57,717 nucleotides of DNA, taken from positions 1-57,717 of the forward strand of contig DYID01000022.1 in NCBI GenBank assembly GCA_020723805.1, read 5' to 3'. Below are positions 19,411 to 27,672 of the stretch, one piece after another (positions within the stretch are counted from its first letter, which is position 1; each line of letters starts with the position of its first letter). The notes below the pieces were generated by a model that ran no database searches, had not been told where the DNA came from, and saw only the letters and a program-made list of their open reading frames with translations. Source of the stretch: Anaerolinea sp. Its GTDB lineage: Bacteria > Chloroflexota > Anaerolineae > Anaerolineales > Villigracilaceae. A program made the position numbers and the translations under genes.

Positions 19411-20784
19411 TCAACCCATGTTGTAAAAGAAACGGATGAACGCCTCGATGCCCTTGTACCAGGTGGGCAGGTGCAGGCGTTCGTTCGGCGAATGGACGTT
19501 GTCGCTGGGCAAGCCCATCCCCACCAGGACGGATTCCACGCCGCAAATGCGCTGGAGCAGCGCCACCGCGCCAATGGAACCGCCCTCGCGGCGGAAGAAC
19601 GGACGCACACCCCACGCCGCATCCATTGCGGCGCTCATGGCTTTGACGCCGGGATTGTTCAAGTCCGCGATGGCATAGGGACTGCCCGTCAGTTTTTTGA
19701 CTTCCCAATGGATGGTCTTCGGCGCGTTTTCTTCCATGAAGCGCTTCATTTGCTCGACGACCTCATTATGGTCCTGGTCAGGGACGAGGCGGCAGGAGAT
19801 TTTCGCCATCGCTTTGGCAGGCAGGACGGTCTTCGAGCCGGGACCGGTCCAGCCGGAGAGCAGACCATTGACTTCCAGCGTGGGACGCGCTCCGGTGCGT
19901 TCGGCGGCGATATAGCCTTCCTCGCCCCACAACGCAGGGACGCCTGTCTCTTCCAAATAATGCTGATCATCGTTGGGAAGCCGCGCAAAGGCGGCGCGTT
20001 CCTCGTCGCTGACGGGACGGACTTTATCGTAGAAACCGGGCAGGGTCACGCGCCCTTTTTCGTCGTGCATTTTGGCAATCAACTCCGCCAGCGCCTGCGC
20101 CGGGTTATGGACAACGCCGCCATACAGCCCGGAATGCAGGTCGGCTTTGGGACCCCAGACATGAACTTCCATGTAGGCAAGCCCGCGCAACCCGTAAGTG
20201 ATGGTGGGCATATCCACGCCCATCATGCCGGCGTCGGGGTTGAGGGAGACATCGGCTTTGAATTTTTCGGCGTGTGTTTGGAGGAAGGCTTCGAGGTTCT
20301 TCGAGCCAATCTCTTCCTCGCCTTCGAGCAGGAATTTGACGTTGACGGGCAATTCGCCTGCCTTCATCACCGCCTCGAGCGCGTGGAAGGTCGCCAGCAC
20401 CTGCCCCTTCATGTCGGAGGCGCCGCGCGCATACAACAAGTCACCGCGCACCTGGGGCTCGAAGGGACCGCTCTCCCACAGTTCGAGCGGGTCGGGCGGT
20501 TGGACATCGTAATGTCCGTAGATCAACACCGTCGGTGCGCCGGGCTTTTTGAGATACTCGCCATAGACGACGGGATGCCCGTCGGTCGCAGTGGGCATGA
20601 TTTCCACGTTTTCCATGCCGAGTTGTTTCAGGTGGTCTGCCATCCACTCGGCGGCGCGCAGGGTTTCGCCCTTATACTCCGCGTCGGTGGAGATGGAGGG
20701 GATTTTCAACGCCTCCTTCAGGTCGTTTAGGAAGCGTTCGCGGTTTTGATTTGCGTAATCGAGCGCGGTTTGCAGATTGGTCAT
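19411..20784 (-). CDS. M20 family dipeptidase
   Basis: This 457-residue zinc peptidase belongs to the carnosinase/DapE-like M20 dipeptidases that hydrolyse short peptides. Metal and catalytic signatures are LIYGHYDVQPPDP (first His and catalytic Asp), LYARGASDMKGQ (bridging Asp), FLLEGEEEIGS (general base Glu) and a C-terminal VHSPNERL (His ligand). A dimerisation domain is inserted at about 200-320. No signal peptide is visible, so it is probably cytoplasmic. AAAAGGAGACATT precedes the ATG. The oligopeptide-binding protein gene lies 45 bp upstream on the same strand, which suggests peptide scavenging. Confidence 0.93.
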   Translation of the reverse strand: MTNLQTALDYANQNRERFLNDLKEALKIPSISTDAEYKGETLRAAEWMADHLKQLGMENVEIMPTATDGHPVVYGEYLKKPGAPTVLIYGHYDVQPPDPLELWESGPFEPQVRGDLLYARGASDMKGQVLATFHALEAVMKAGELPVNVKFLLEGEEEIGSKNLEAFLQTHAEKFKADVSLNPDAGMMGVDMPTITYGLRGLAYMEVHVWGPKADLHSGLYGGVVHNPAQALAELIAKMHDEKGRVTLPGFYDKVRPVSDEERAAFARLPNDDQHYLEETGVPALWGEEGYIAAERTGARPTLEVNGLLSGWTGPGSKTVLPAKAMAKISCRLVPDQDHNEVVEQMKRFMEENAPKTIHWEVKKLTGSPYAIADLNNPGVKAMSAAMDAAWGVRPFFRREGGSIGAVALLQRICGVESVLVGMGLPSDNVHSPNERLHLPTWYKGIEAFIRFFYNMG

Positions 20785-20829
20785 AATGTCTCCTTTTGGT
20801 GACGACGAGAGTGCGGCGCACTCCGCTAT

Positions 20830-22518
20830 TTACGGTGACGGGGTACCCTGATCCAATGCGCGGCGGGTGAGCAGATACCAGCGGGTAAAGGTATTCAGGC
20901 GGTCGCTCGGTTCATACAACGGACCGATTTGCACGCCCTTCACCTGGGCATCCACCCCATAGGAATACACGGGGATGTACAACGGCAGCGCAGGCAGTTC
21001 CTTTGCAAAAATGACCTGGAAGTTGCGGTAGAGTTTGGCGCGCAACGCATAATCGGCGGTGACGCGCGCCTGCTCGAGGTATTCGCTGGCGGCGCGGTTA
21101 TCCCAGCCGGTGTAGTTTTGTCCGCCCACGGCTTCGGCTTGATGCCAGAAGGGATACGGATCGGGGTCGGGGGTGCGCGAAAGGTTCAGGTCCACCAGAG
21201 CCGCTTGAAAGGCGCGTGAGGCGAGCGTCGTCAGCACGAGTTGGTCGTAGGGCTGGGGCTGCAATTGGACGGCGACGCCAATCTGCGCCCATTGCGTTTG
21301 AATGGCTTGGGCAATTTGGGTGTGAACGGCGTCGTCAGGGTGAATGAGGGTGAACGCCAGCGGGACGCCGTCTTTGGCGCGCACGTTCCCGCCGCCCGCC
21401 GGAATAACATACCCCTTGTTCTTCAGCAGGGAAATCGCCGCTTCGGGGTCATATTCGAATTTCTCGATGCCGTCATAATACGCCCACGAACCAGGCAGGA
21501 TGGGCGAATCTGCCACGAACGCCTGTCCCTGCAGGACGTTGTTGATGATGGCGGGACGATTCAAGCCGAGCATGAGCGCACGGCGAATATCGGGGTCTTG
21601 CAGGAAGGGCGTTTCGGGATTCGCCAAATTGAACAGGACGAAGCCCATCTGCGGCAGGCGGCTCGAATAGACCGAGAGGTTAGGTTCTGCCAGCGCGGCA
21701 TTCAGGACCTCCGGACCGATTCGCCCCACCGCCGAAACGTCACCCTGACGATATGCTTCGAAGGCGGCGGCGGAAGTGGGATAGTAACGGAAGACCACCT
21801 GCTCGATGAACGGAGGGGTGCCATAATAATTCGGGGCGAGGTTGAGCACCACGCCTTGAATCTGACCGTTTTCTACTATCAACTGGTCGAATTGATACGG
21901 ACCCGAACCCACCGGTGCAATGTTGAATTCCGCGCTTGCCATCTGTTCCGGCGGAACGGATGCGAGCAGATGCTTCGGCACTACGCCAAAGGTCAAATAG
22001 TCGAGAAAAGGAACGTAGGGTTCGGGGAGCGTGAACTTGAGATTCTTTTCGTTCAGTTTGGTCACCGTCACCCTGCCCCACAGGTCTTTGATGTCCTGCG
22101 GATAGAGCGAGCCTGCGCTCTTCATCATCTCGATGGTGAAAAGCACATCGTCGCTGGTGACGGGCGTTCCGTCGTGCCAGACCGCGTTGGGACGGATGGT
22201 GAAGTTATAGATGGTACCGTCCTGCGAAACGCCCCACGATTCGGCGAGGTCGGCGTGAGGCAATCCGCGCTCGTCAAAGCGAACCAGCCCGCTGAAGAGC
22301 AGGCGGTCCACATCGCGGTCGGCGGTGTTGTTCCAATCCAGCAGGGGGTTGAGCCTGCCCAGCGAACCAACCAGCGCCTCGGTGTACACGCCGCCCTGTT
22401 CGGGTTGTTGAAGAATGGTGTTGCCGGTCACCGGTGCCGATTGCTGGGTGTAGAGCAAAAACGCCACAATGACCAGCGTCACGACAACGACAAGAATCTG
22501 CCAGCGAAGTTGTTTCAT
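20830..22518 (-). CDS. Family 5 (oligopeptide-type) ABC solute-binding protein
   Basis: This 562-residue extracytoplasmic binding protein has an uncleaved-looking N-terminal helix (about 6-25, ILVVVVTLVIVAFLLY) and no lipobox Cys. The SBP_bac_5 fold shows ALVGSLGRLNPLLDWNNT, LAESWGVSQDGTIYNFTI (family signature), DVLFTIEMMKS and RRALMLGLNRPAI. Such proteins deliver peptides or related ligands to Dpp/Opp permeases, but no permease or ATPase gene is nearby. The M20 dipeptidase follows 45 bp downstream. A terminator-like hairpin separates it from secG. Confidence 0.9.
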   Translation of the reverse strand: MKQLRWQILVVVVTLVIVAFLLYTQQSAPVTGNTILQQPEQGGVYTEALVGSLGRLNPLLDWNNTADRDVDRLLFSGLVRFDERGLPHADLAESWGVSQDGTIYNFTIRPNAVWHDGTPVTSDDVLFTIEMMKSAGSLYPQDIKDLWGRVTVTKLNEKNLKFTLPEPYVPFLDYLTFGVVPKHLLASVPPEQMASAEFNIAPVGSGPYQFDQLIVENGQIQGVVLNLAPNYYGTPPFIEQVVFRYYPTSAAAFEAYRQGDVSAVGRIGPEVLNAALAEPNLSVYSSRLPQMGFVLFNLANPETPFLQDPDIRRALMLGLNRPAIINNVLQGQAFVADSPILPGSWAYYDGIEKFEYDPEAAISLLKNKGYVIPAGGGNVRAKDGVPLAFTLIHPDDAVHTQIAQAIQTQWAQIGVAVQLQPQPYDQLVLTTLASRAFQAALVDLNLSRTPDPDPYPFWHQAEAVGGQNYTGWDNRAASEYLEQARVTADYALRAKLYRNFQVIFAKELPALPLYIPVYSYGVDAQVKGVQIGPLYEPSDRLNTFTRWYLLTRRALDQGTPSP

Positions 22519-22521
22519 GAT

Positions 22522-22588
22522 GAAAAAAGAAAGGCTCGTTCCCTCCCCGCACAGCGCCGCAACGCCGCCGCGGAACGAAAGAGCCTTC
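22522..22588 (-). terminator. Hairpin with T-run between secG and the binding-protein gene
   Basis: On the reverse strand AAGGCTC and CGTTCC pair with GGAACG and AGCCTT, followed by TCTTTTTTC. It overlaps the leader of the downstream gene, so partial readthrough is likely. Confidence 0.6.
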
Positions 22589-22606
22589 CACCAGGTTCAC
22601 ACTGCC

Positions 22607-22831
22607 TTAGCGCGCAAGGTACACAAGCACAAGCACCAGCACAAAGAACACAACACTCAGGACAATGGTCAGCCGGAACAGGGTTTGCTCCACGCCGCGG
22701 CGGGCGGTGTACACCGTCCCCGACTCGGCGGCCGTCAAACCGCCCAAGCCGGCGCCCTTGCTCTGCATAATCACGCTGACGATGAGCAGTACCGAGATTA
22801 TAATCAGCGCGATATTCAAATAAGTTTCCAT
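22607..22831 (-). CDS. secG: Protein-export membrane protein SecG
   Basis: SecG is a small accessory subunit of the SecYEG translocon that eases preprotein movement. The 74 residues have two membrane helices (about 6-22 and 51-71) flanking the conserved loop IMQSKGAGLGG and a short TARRGVEQ stretch. Length and topology are typical. A strong promoter (TTGACG, 18 bp, TATAAT) and AAAGGAGG lie upstream. A hairpin downstream separates it from the ABC binding protein gene. Confidence 0.92.
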   Translation of the reverse strand: METYLNIALIIISVLLIVSVIMQSKGAGLGGLTAAESGTVYTARRGVEQTLFRLTIVLSVVFFVLVLVLVYLAR

Positions 22832-22862
22832 CGAATTACGTGCCTCCTTTTTAAGCGGGGGA

Positions 22863-22892
22863 ATTATACCCGCTGGGCGGAAGAAACGTCAA
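22863..22892 (-). promoter_or_regulatory. secG promoter
   Basis: Reverse-strand TTGACG (22887-22892) and TATAAT (22863-22868) are separated by 18 bp, a near-consensus housekeeping sigma promoter. Confidence 0.75.
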
Positions 22893-22903
22893 CTTGAGGT
22901 CTC

Positions 22904-23983
22904 ATGCACGAAATTGTCGTCAACCTGCACATGCACACCCGCTACTCCGACGGAAGCGGAACCCACAAGGACATCGCCGAAGCCGCCATGAAAGCCGGGC
23001 TGGATGCCGTCATCGTGACCGACCACAATGTCCTCGTGCAGGGCGTGGAGGGCTACTACCGCTCCGCCCCAGCCCCAACGGTCAAGCCCCGCCGCGTCCT
23101 GCTCCTCGTTGGACAGGAAATCCACGACCAGGACCGCCTTCCGCAAAAGAACCATCTGCTGGTCTTCAACGCCAGCCGCGACCTCTCCGCCCTCGCCGAC
23201 GACCCGCAGACGCTCATCAACGGCGTCGCCGAGGCAGGCGGGCTCTCTTTTATCGCGCATCCCTGGGACCCCGAAGCCCCCGCCTTCAACGAGACCGACA
23301 TCTCCTGGGAAGACTGGGAGGTACAGGGCTTCACCGGCATCGAACTGTGGAACGGCTTGAGCGAACTCAAGACCGTCGTCCCCACCAAACTGCACGGCTT
23401 GTTCTATGCCTTCTTTCCGCAGTTCATCGGTCATGCCCCCATCCGCGAGACGCTCCAAAAATGGGATGAACTGCTCGCCGAGGGCAGGCGCGTCGTTGCC
23501 ATCGGCGGCTCCGATGCCCACGCCATGCACATGCACATGGGACCGCTCCACCGCGTCATCTTTCCCTACGAGTTCCACTTCCGCACGGTCAACACACACG
23601 TCTTCATCCCCGAACCGTTGAGCGGCGACGCACCCGCCGACAAAAAGATGATCTACGACGCCCTTGCCGCCGGTCACTGCTTCGTCGGCTACGACCTGCC
23701 CGCCTCCACACGCGGATTCCGCTTCCGCGCCAAGGGACTCGAACACTCCGCCATTATGGGCGATGAAATCCCCGCCAAAGGCGGCGTGACCCTGCACGCT
23801 TATGCCCCCTTCAAAGCAGACCTCACCCTGCTCAAAGACGGCGTCTCGCTCGGCACCTGGCGAAATCACCAATCGCTGACCTACAACACCTCCGAGCCGG
23901 GCGTCTATCGTGTGGAAGTCCACCGCTGGTATCTCGGCAAAAAACGCGGCTGGATTTACAGCAACCCGATCTACGTACGATAA
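22904..23983 (+). CDS. PHP-domain metal-dependent phosphoesterase (CehA/McbA type)
   Basis: This 359-residue protein starts with the PHP domain. It shows NLHMHTRYSDGSGT (first metal His pair), AVIVTDHNVLVQG (Asp-His), FIAHPWDP, and IGGSDAHAMHMHMGP for the remaining ligands. The family hydrolyses phosphoester or carbamate bonds and includes the CehA/McbA group. The C-terminal third (about 265-359) is a beta-rich accessory region. No signal peptide is seen. It is divergent from secG. The substrate cannot be deduced. Confidence 0.88.
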   Translation: MHEIVVNLHMHTRYSDGSGTHKDIAEAAMKAGLDAVIVTDHNVLVQGVEGYYRSAPAPTVKPRRVLLLVGQEIHDQDRLPQKNHLLVFNASRDLSALADDPQTLINGVAEAGGLSFIAHPWDPEAPAFNETDISWEDWEVQGFTGIELWNGLSELKTVVPTKLHGLFYAFFPQFIGHAPIRETLQKWDELLAEGRRVVAIGGSDAHAMHMHMGPLHRVIFPYEFHFRTVNTHVFIPEPLSGDAPADKKMIYDALAAGHCFVGYDLPASTRGFRFRAKGLEHSAIMGDEIPAKGGVTLHAYAPFKADLTLLKDGVSLGTWRNHQSLTYNTSEPGVYRVEVHRWYLGKKRGWIYSNPIYVR

Positions 23984-23999
23984 CCCGCCACGGAGAAAA

Positions 24000-24036
24000 A
24001 CCAATTCATACTCTGCGTCTCCGTGACTCTGTGGCA
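24000..24036. repeat. Degenerate repeat (tctgcgtctccgtgactctgtggc)
   Basis: This word-like pattern of CTCCGTGACTCTGTGGC type sits in the short gap before the kinase gene and resembles the interior of MITE family A. Confidence 0.4.
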
Positions 24037-24039
24037 TTC

Positions 24040-24579
24040 ATGACCCCTTTCCCCTACCACCGCTTCGTTGTCATCGGCACCACCAGTTCCGGCAAGTCCA
24101 CGCTGGCAAAGCGTCTCGCCGGCAAACTCGGCTACGACTTCATCGAGTTGGATGCCCTCCACTGGGAACCCAACTGGGCGGAGGCGCCGCTCGAGGTGTT
24201 CCGTCAGCGCGTCGAAACGGCGACCCAGGCTCCGGCGTGGGTCGTTGCGGGCAACTATCACGTCGTCCGCGATATTGTCTGGTCCCGCGCCGAGGCAGTC
24301 GTCTGGCTCGATTATTCCTTCCCCCGAGTCTTCTGGCAACTCACCCGCCGCACCTTCCTGCGCTGGTGGACTCAGGAACTGCTCTGGGGCACCAACCGCG
24401 AAAGCCTGTGGACGCACTTCAAACTCTGGTCGGAAGATTCGCTGTTTCACTGGCTGTTCAAGACCTACTGGCGCAGGAAACGCGAAATCCCCGCCCTGCT
24501 CTCATTGCCCGAACATCGTCATCTGAAACTGTTCCACTTCAAACACCCCCAAGAGACGGAAGCCTGGTTGAATACATAG
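24040..24579 (+). CDS. P-loop adenylate kinase-like protein (FlaR/topology modulation type)
   Basis: This protein of about 179 residues is a small P-loop NTPase. Walker A is VIGTTSSGKSTLAKRLA (about 10-26), followed by FIELDALHWEPNW, a signature of the FlaR or shikimate-kinase-like subgroup. VVAGNYHVVRDIVWSRAE provides the lid region. The family was once called DNA topology modulation proteins, but the substrate is unproven and probably a nucleotide or small metabolite. The ATG at 24040 is used; the in-frame GTG at 24031 would add three residues. Confidence 0.8.
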   Translation: MTPFPYHRFVVIGTTSSGKSTLAKRLAGKLGYDFIELDALHWEPNWAEAPLEVFRQRVETATQAPAWVVAGNYHVVRDIVWSRAEAVVWLDYSFPRVFWQLTRRTFLRWWTQELLWGTNRESLWTHFKLWSEDSLFHWLFKTYWRRKREIPALLSLPEHRHLKLFHFKHPQETEAWLNT

Positions 24580-24617
24580 TGCGTCGCACCACAGAGGTTG
24601 ACAAAGTGCGACGCACC
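24580..24617. repeat. 11-bp inverted repeat GTGCGTCGCAC
   Basis: The arms GTGCGTCGCAC and GTGCGACGCAC are separated by 16 nt just after the kinase gene stop. It has no T-run and is a possible REP-like hairpin. Confidence 0.55.
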
Positions 24618-24639
24618 CTCAATGCCTGGCTGAACGGGC

Positions 24640-24645
24640 TATAAT
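24640..24645 (+). promoter_or_regulatory. -10 box predicting a leaderless yqeC-mocA transcript
   Basis: TATAAT ends 7 nt before the ATG at 24653, so the start site of transcription would be the A of the ATG. Confidence 0.6.
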
Positions 24646-24652
24646 GTTTCGC

Positions 24653-26032
24653 ATGAGCCTCACCCTTGCGCGCGCTTTGCGGATGGAATCCGCCGACTGC
24701 GTTGCCTTCATCGGTGCGGGCGGCAAAACGACGGCGCTGTTCAAACTGGCGCGGGAATTGCCAGCCGCAATCGTCACTGCCACCACGCATCTCGCCGTCT
24801 GGCAAACCTCTCTGGCAGACCGTCACATCACCGCCGATGGAAATGCACTCGAAAGCATCGAGAATTTTCAAGGCATCCTCCTCGTCACGGGCAAGCCCGA
24901 AGGTGACCGCACCAAACCCATCTCGGAGAAACTACTCCACCGGCTGCATCAGTACTGCAAGGCGCACTCCCTGCCTCTGCTCATCGAAGCCGACGGCTCG
25001 CGCCAAAAACCGCTCAAAGCCTGGGCAGAGCACGAACCGCCCATCCCTCCTTTCGCCGATTTGGTCGTCCACGTGGCGGGGATGTCGGGGCTGGGCAAGC
25101 CGTTGAGCGACGAACACGTCCACCGCGCGGAGAAATTTGCGGCGTTGAGCGGTTTGCAGATGGGAGAGACTGTTTCCCTAAAAGCCCTCGCCAACGTGTT
25201 GACTCACCCTCAAAGCGGACTGAAGAACATCCCGCAGACCGCCCGCCGCGTCGTCCTGCTCAATCAGGCAGACACGCCTCAACTCCAATCGGCGGCTCAA
25301 ACCCTGACCTCGAGCCTGCTCCCGGCATATCAGGCTGTTCTCATCTCCAGCCTGCTCCACGACCACATCTACGCCGTTCACGAACCTATCGCAGGGATTG
25401 TCCTTGCGGCGGGCGAATCGAAACGCTTCGGCAAGCCGAAACAACTGCTCGACTGGAAAGGTCAGCCGTTTGTGCGGGCAGTGGCGCAAACCGCACTTCG
25501 GGCAGGACTTGCCCCCGTCGTGGTGGTGACGGGCGCAAATGCAGAAGAGGTCGCGGCGGCAGTGCATGACCTGAACGTGCTCCTCGTGCGGAACGAAGAC
25601 TGGCAAAGCGGGCAAGGCAGTTCGATACGCGAGGGGATAAAAGCCCTCACACCCCCTCCGTCACTTCGTGACACCTCCCCCAAATCCAAAGGATTTGGGG
25701 GAGGCTTGGAGGGGGTCAAGGTCGGCGGCGCAGTCTTCCTCCTCACCGATCAGCCGCAGGTGACGACAACGGTCATCCAGGCATTGAGGGAAAAACACGC
25801 CGAGGGGCTGTATCCCATCGTTGCGCCGATGATCATTGACCGGCGCGGCAACCCCGTCTTGTTCGACCGCTCGGTTTTCCCCGACCTGACGAACATCGCC
25901 GGCGACACGGGCGGGCGGGCGCTCTTCCACAAGCACCGCGTGGAGTATCTGCCCTGGCACGACGACCACCTCCTGCTGGATGTGGACACGCCCGAACAAT
26001 ACGAGCGTTTGATTGCGATGGAAGACCTATGA
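24653..26032 (+). CDS. YqeC-MocA fusion: molybdenum hydroxylase cofactor-maturation protein
   Basis: This protein of about 459 residues joins two domains. The N-terminal 230 residues match YqeC, an accessory family of selenium- or molybdenum-dependent hydroxylases (AFIGAGGKTTALFKLA P-loop-like, TATTHLAVWQ, LIEADGSRQKPLKAW). Residues about 240-459 are a MobA/MocA-type nucleotidyltransferase (GIVLAAGESKRFGKPKQLL, LTDQPQV, RRGNPVLFDR) that would attach CMP to the cofactor. A 66-bp palindrome inserts about 22 residues (TPPPSLRDTSPKSKGFGGG) before the LTDQPQV motif. The ATG at 24653 is preferred because the earlier ATG is part of the TATAATG promoter. It overlaps the next gene by ATGA. Confidence 0.88.
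   Translation: MSLTLARALRMESADCVAFIGAGGKTTALFKLARELPAAIVTATTHLAVWQTSLADRHITADGNALESIENFQGILLVTGKPEGDRTKPISEKLLHRLHQYCKAHSLPLLIEADGSRQKPLKAWAEHEPPIPPFADLVVHVAGMSGLGKPLSDEHVHRAEKFAALSGLQMGETVSLKALANVLTHPQSGLKNIPQTARRVVLLNQADTPQLQSAAQTLTSSLLPAYQAVLISSLLHDHIYAVHEPIAGIVLAAGESKRFGKPKQLLDWKGQPFVRAVAQTALRAGLAPVVVVTGANAEEVAAAVHDLNVLLVRNEDWQSGQGSSIREGIKALTPPPSLRDTSPKSKGFGGGLEGVKVGGAVFLLTDQPQVTTTVIQALREKHAEGLYPIVAPMIIDRRGNPVLFDRSVFPDLTNIAGDTGGRALFHKHRVEYLPWHDDHLLLDVDTPEQYERLIAMEDL
25651..25716. repeat. 66-bp nested palindrome inside the mocA domain
   Basis: Outer arms ACCCCCTCC and GGAGGGGGT enclose a GTCACTTCGTGAC hairpin and an inner stem CCTCCCCCAAATCC with GGATTTGGGGGAGG. It keeps the frame (22 codons). 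Confidence 0.8.
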
Positions 26033-26661
26033 TTTCAGCCCTCATCCTTGCGGCTGGCGAATCGAAACGCATGGGTCAACCCAAGATGCTGCTGCCCTGG
26101 GGAAAAGGCACCGTGCTGACGCATGTCATCTCTGTTTTTCGGGAGGCGGGCGTGGAGGACATCCTCGTCGTCACAGGCGGGGCGAGGGAACAGGTGGAGG
26201 CACTGGTCGCAGGGCTGGGTGTGCGGACGGTCTTCAACGAGGCGTTTCAAACGGGCGAGATGCTGTCTTCGATTCAGTGCGGGCTGCGTGCCCTCACCCC
26301 CCCGCCCCTCTCCCAATCCCCTGCGGGGACGCTTCGCGGGGAGAGGGGAGCAGCGGCGGCGCTGATTGGGCTGGGCGACCAGCCTCAGGTCCAGGCAGGA
26401 AGCGTGCGCCGGGTGTGCGAGGCGTTTTTAGAGACGAAGGCAAATCTCATCGTGCCGAGTTATCGAATGCGGAGAGGTCATCCGTGGCTGGCGGCGTATC
26501 CGCTATGGGATGACCTGTTGAGGTTGAAGCCGCCTGCCTCGCCGCGCGATTTCCTGAACGCACACGCGGCAGACATCCACTACGTGAACGTGGATGATCC
26601 CGCCATCCTCGCCGACCTCGATACGCCTGAAGACTACCGTCAGTGGCAGGCGAAACCGTGA
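26029..26661 (+). CDS. MocA-type molybdenum cofactor cytidylyltransferase
   Basis: This 210-residue nucleotidyltransferase is a paralogue of the preceding C-terminal domain. The N-terminal LILAAGESKRMGQPKMLLPWG is the nucleotide-binding motif, with LGDQPQVQAG (metal Asp), RRGHPWLAAYPL, and ILADLDTPEDY at the end. Family members transfer CMP or GMP to molybdopterin. A palindromic DNA segment encodes PPPLSQSPAGTLRGERG just before the GDQPQ motif, at the same place as in the upstream paralogue. Its start overlaps the YqeC-MocA stop by 4 bp, so translation is coupled. No molybdoenzyme is encoded nearby. Confidence 0.88.
   Translation: MISALILAAGESKRMGQPKMLLPWGKGTVLTHVISVFREAGVEDILVVTGGAREQVEALVAGLGVRTVFNEAFQTGEMLSSIQCGLRALTPPPLSQSPAGTLRGERGAAAALIGLGDQPQVQAGSVRRVCEAFLETKANLIVPSYRMRRGHPWLAAYPLWDDLLRLKPPASPRDFLNAHAADIHYVNVDDPAILADLDTPEDYRQWQAKP
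26291..26350. repeat. G/C-rich palindrome inside the second mocA
   Basis: CCCCTCTCCC pairs with GGGGAGAGGGG around a CCCCTGCGGGG hairpin. It is the same kind as the pyrG leader repeat at 14568. The coding frame is maintained. Confidence 0.75.
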
Positions 26662-26701
26662 TACACTTGCCCGCTGAATTTCGGGAAAACAGGGTTCTTT
26701 C

Positions 26702-27376
26702 ATGCTCTATCACTTCACGCGCATCATCGTCAAACTGGGGACGGAACTGCTCTGCCGCATAGACGCTCCCAATCTGGACTCCATCCCGCAAAAGGGACCG
26801 CTCATCGTCATTACGAATCACACGGGGCAGTTGGAAGTGCCGGTGTTCTTTGGGCAACTGGCGACCCGTCCCGTCACTGCCTGGGCAAAGGTGGAATCGT
26901 GGGATAACGCCTTCCTGCGCTGGCTGTTCGATGTGTGGGGACTCATCCCCGTGCGGCGCGGCGAGGCGGATACCTCCGCCCTGCGGCAGGCGATGAAGGC
27001 GCTGGAGGAAGGATACATCTTCGGCATTGCGCCCGAAGGTACGCGCAACAAGACGGGACGGCTGAAGCGCGCGCATCCCGGGGCGGTGATGCTGGCGGTG
27101 CATTCGGGTGCGCCGATTTTGCCGGTGGCGCACTGGGGCGGGGAAAACTTTCTGCGGAATCTGGCGCGGCTCAAGCGCACCGACTTTCACATCCGTGTGG
27201 GCAAACCGTTCAAACTGGAATTGGAAGGCGTAAAGATGACCCGCGAAGTCCGCCAACAGATTGCCGACGAGATGATGCTGCGCATTGCGGAACTCCTGCC
27301 GCCCGAATATCGCGGGGAATACGAAAAGGTCACATCGCCTGAAAAGCCTTTCACGCGGGTAGTAGAATGGTCATAG
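26702..27376 (+). CDS. 1-acyl-glycerol-3-phosphate acyltransferase-like (PlsC family)
   Basis: This 224-residue protein belongs to the LPLAT/PlsC acyltransferases that make phosphatidic acid at the membrane. Motif I reads NHTGQLE (His then Glu five residues on) where the family has HX4D. Motif III is APEGTRNKTG and motif IV PILPVAHWGG. A short hydrophobic N-terminus could associate with the membrane. The D-to-E change may alter activity or substrate. It lies 40 bp after mocA on the same strand and could be the last gene of that operon. There is no clear terminator; a MITE follows 138 bp later. Confidence 0.88.
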   Translation: MLYHFTRIIVKLGTELLCRIDAPNLDSIPQKGPLIVITNHTGQLEVPVFFGQLATRPVTAWAKVESWDNAFLRWLFDVWGLIPVRRGEADTSALRQAMKALEEGYIFGIAPEGTRNKTGRLKRAHPGAVMLAVHSGAPILPVAHWGGENFLRNLARLKRTDFHIRVGKPFKLELEGVKMTREVRQQIADEMMLRIAELLPPEYRGEYEKVTSPEKPFTRVVEWS

Positions 27377-27514
27377 GGCATCCTTACATTTCTGTTTGCG
27401 ATTTATCCCCTTCCTGATTTGAGGCAGACGGAGAGACTTTGTAAAATCCTTGGTACGGTGTGCGTTCTCCAGCATACCTCGGTGTAAGAGAGCGTCTCTT
27501 ATGCCCTTTTGTGC

Positions 27515-27632
27515 GGGAGTGTCCAATGTCGTGGGCTTAGCCACAGAGAGCGCAGAGATTTCGAGATTTTTCTCAGAGATCTCTGTGAGCTCTGTGGCAG
27601 AAAAAGCTTAGCCCATTCTTTTAGACACTCTC
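27515..27632 (-). mobile_element. MITE family A, copy 4 (reverse orientation)
   Basis: This 118-bp element runs GGGAGTGTCCAATGTC to TTAGACACTCTC. It is flanked by perfect 8-bp repeats TTTTGTGC at 27507-27514 and 27633-27640. It lies about 40 bp ahead of the start codon of the exported protein gene, where it could carry or block promoter activity. Confidence 0.88.
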
Positions 27633-27672
27633 TTTTGTGCAGGATTGAAGTGACAGACAAGGAGTGTGTGAC

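Noticed and set aside
19262-19708. Long N-terminal extension of the DUF1385 protein
   Set aside because: It translates palindromic repeats and the end of the M20 gene; the family N-terminus starts at 19261.
22522-22606. Possible SRP (4.5S) RNA near secG because of GTGAACCTGG
   Set aside because: The conserved GGAAGCAGC core and the apical stem are not found; the hairpin with a T-run fits a terminator.
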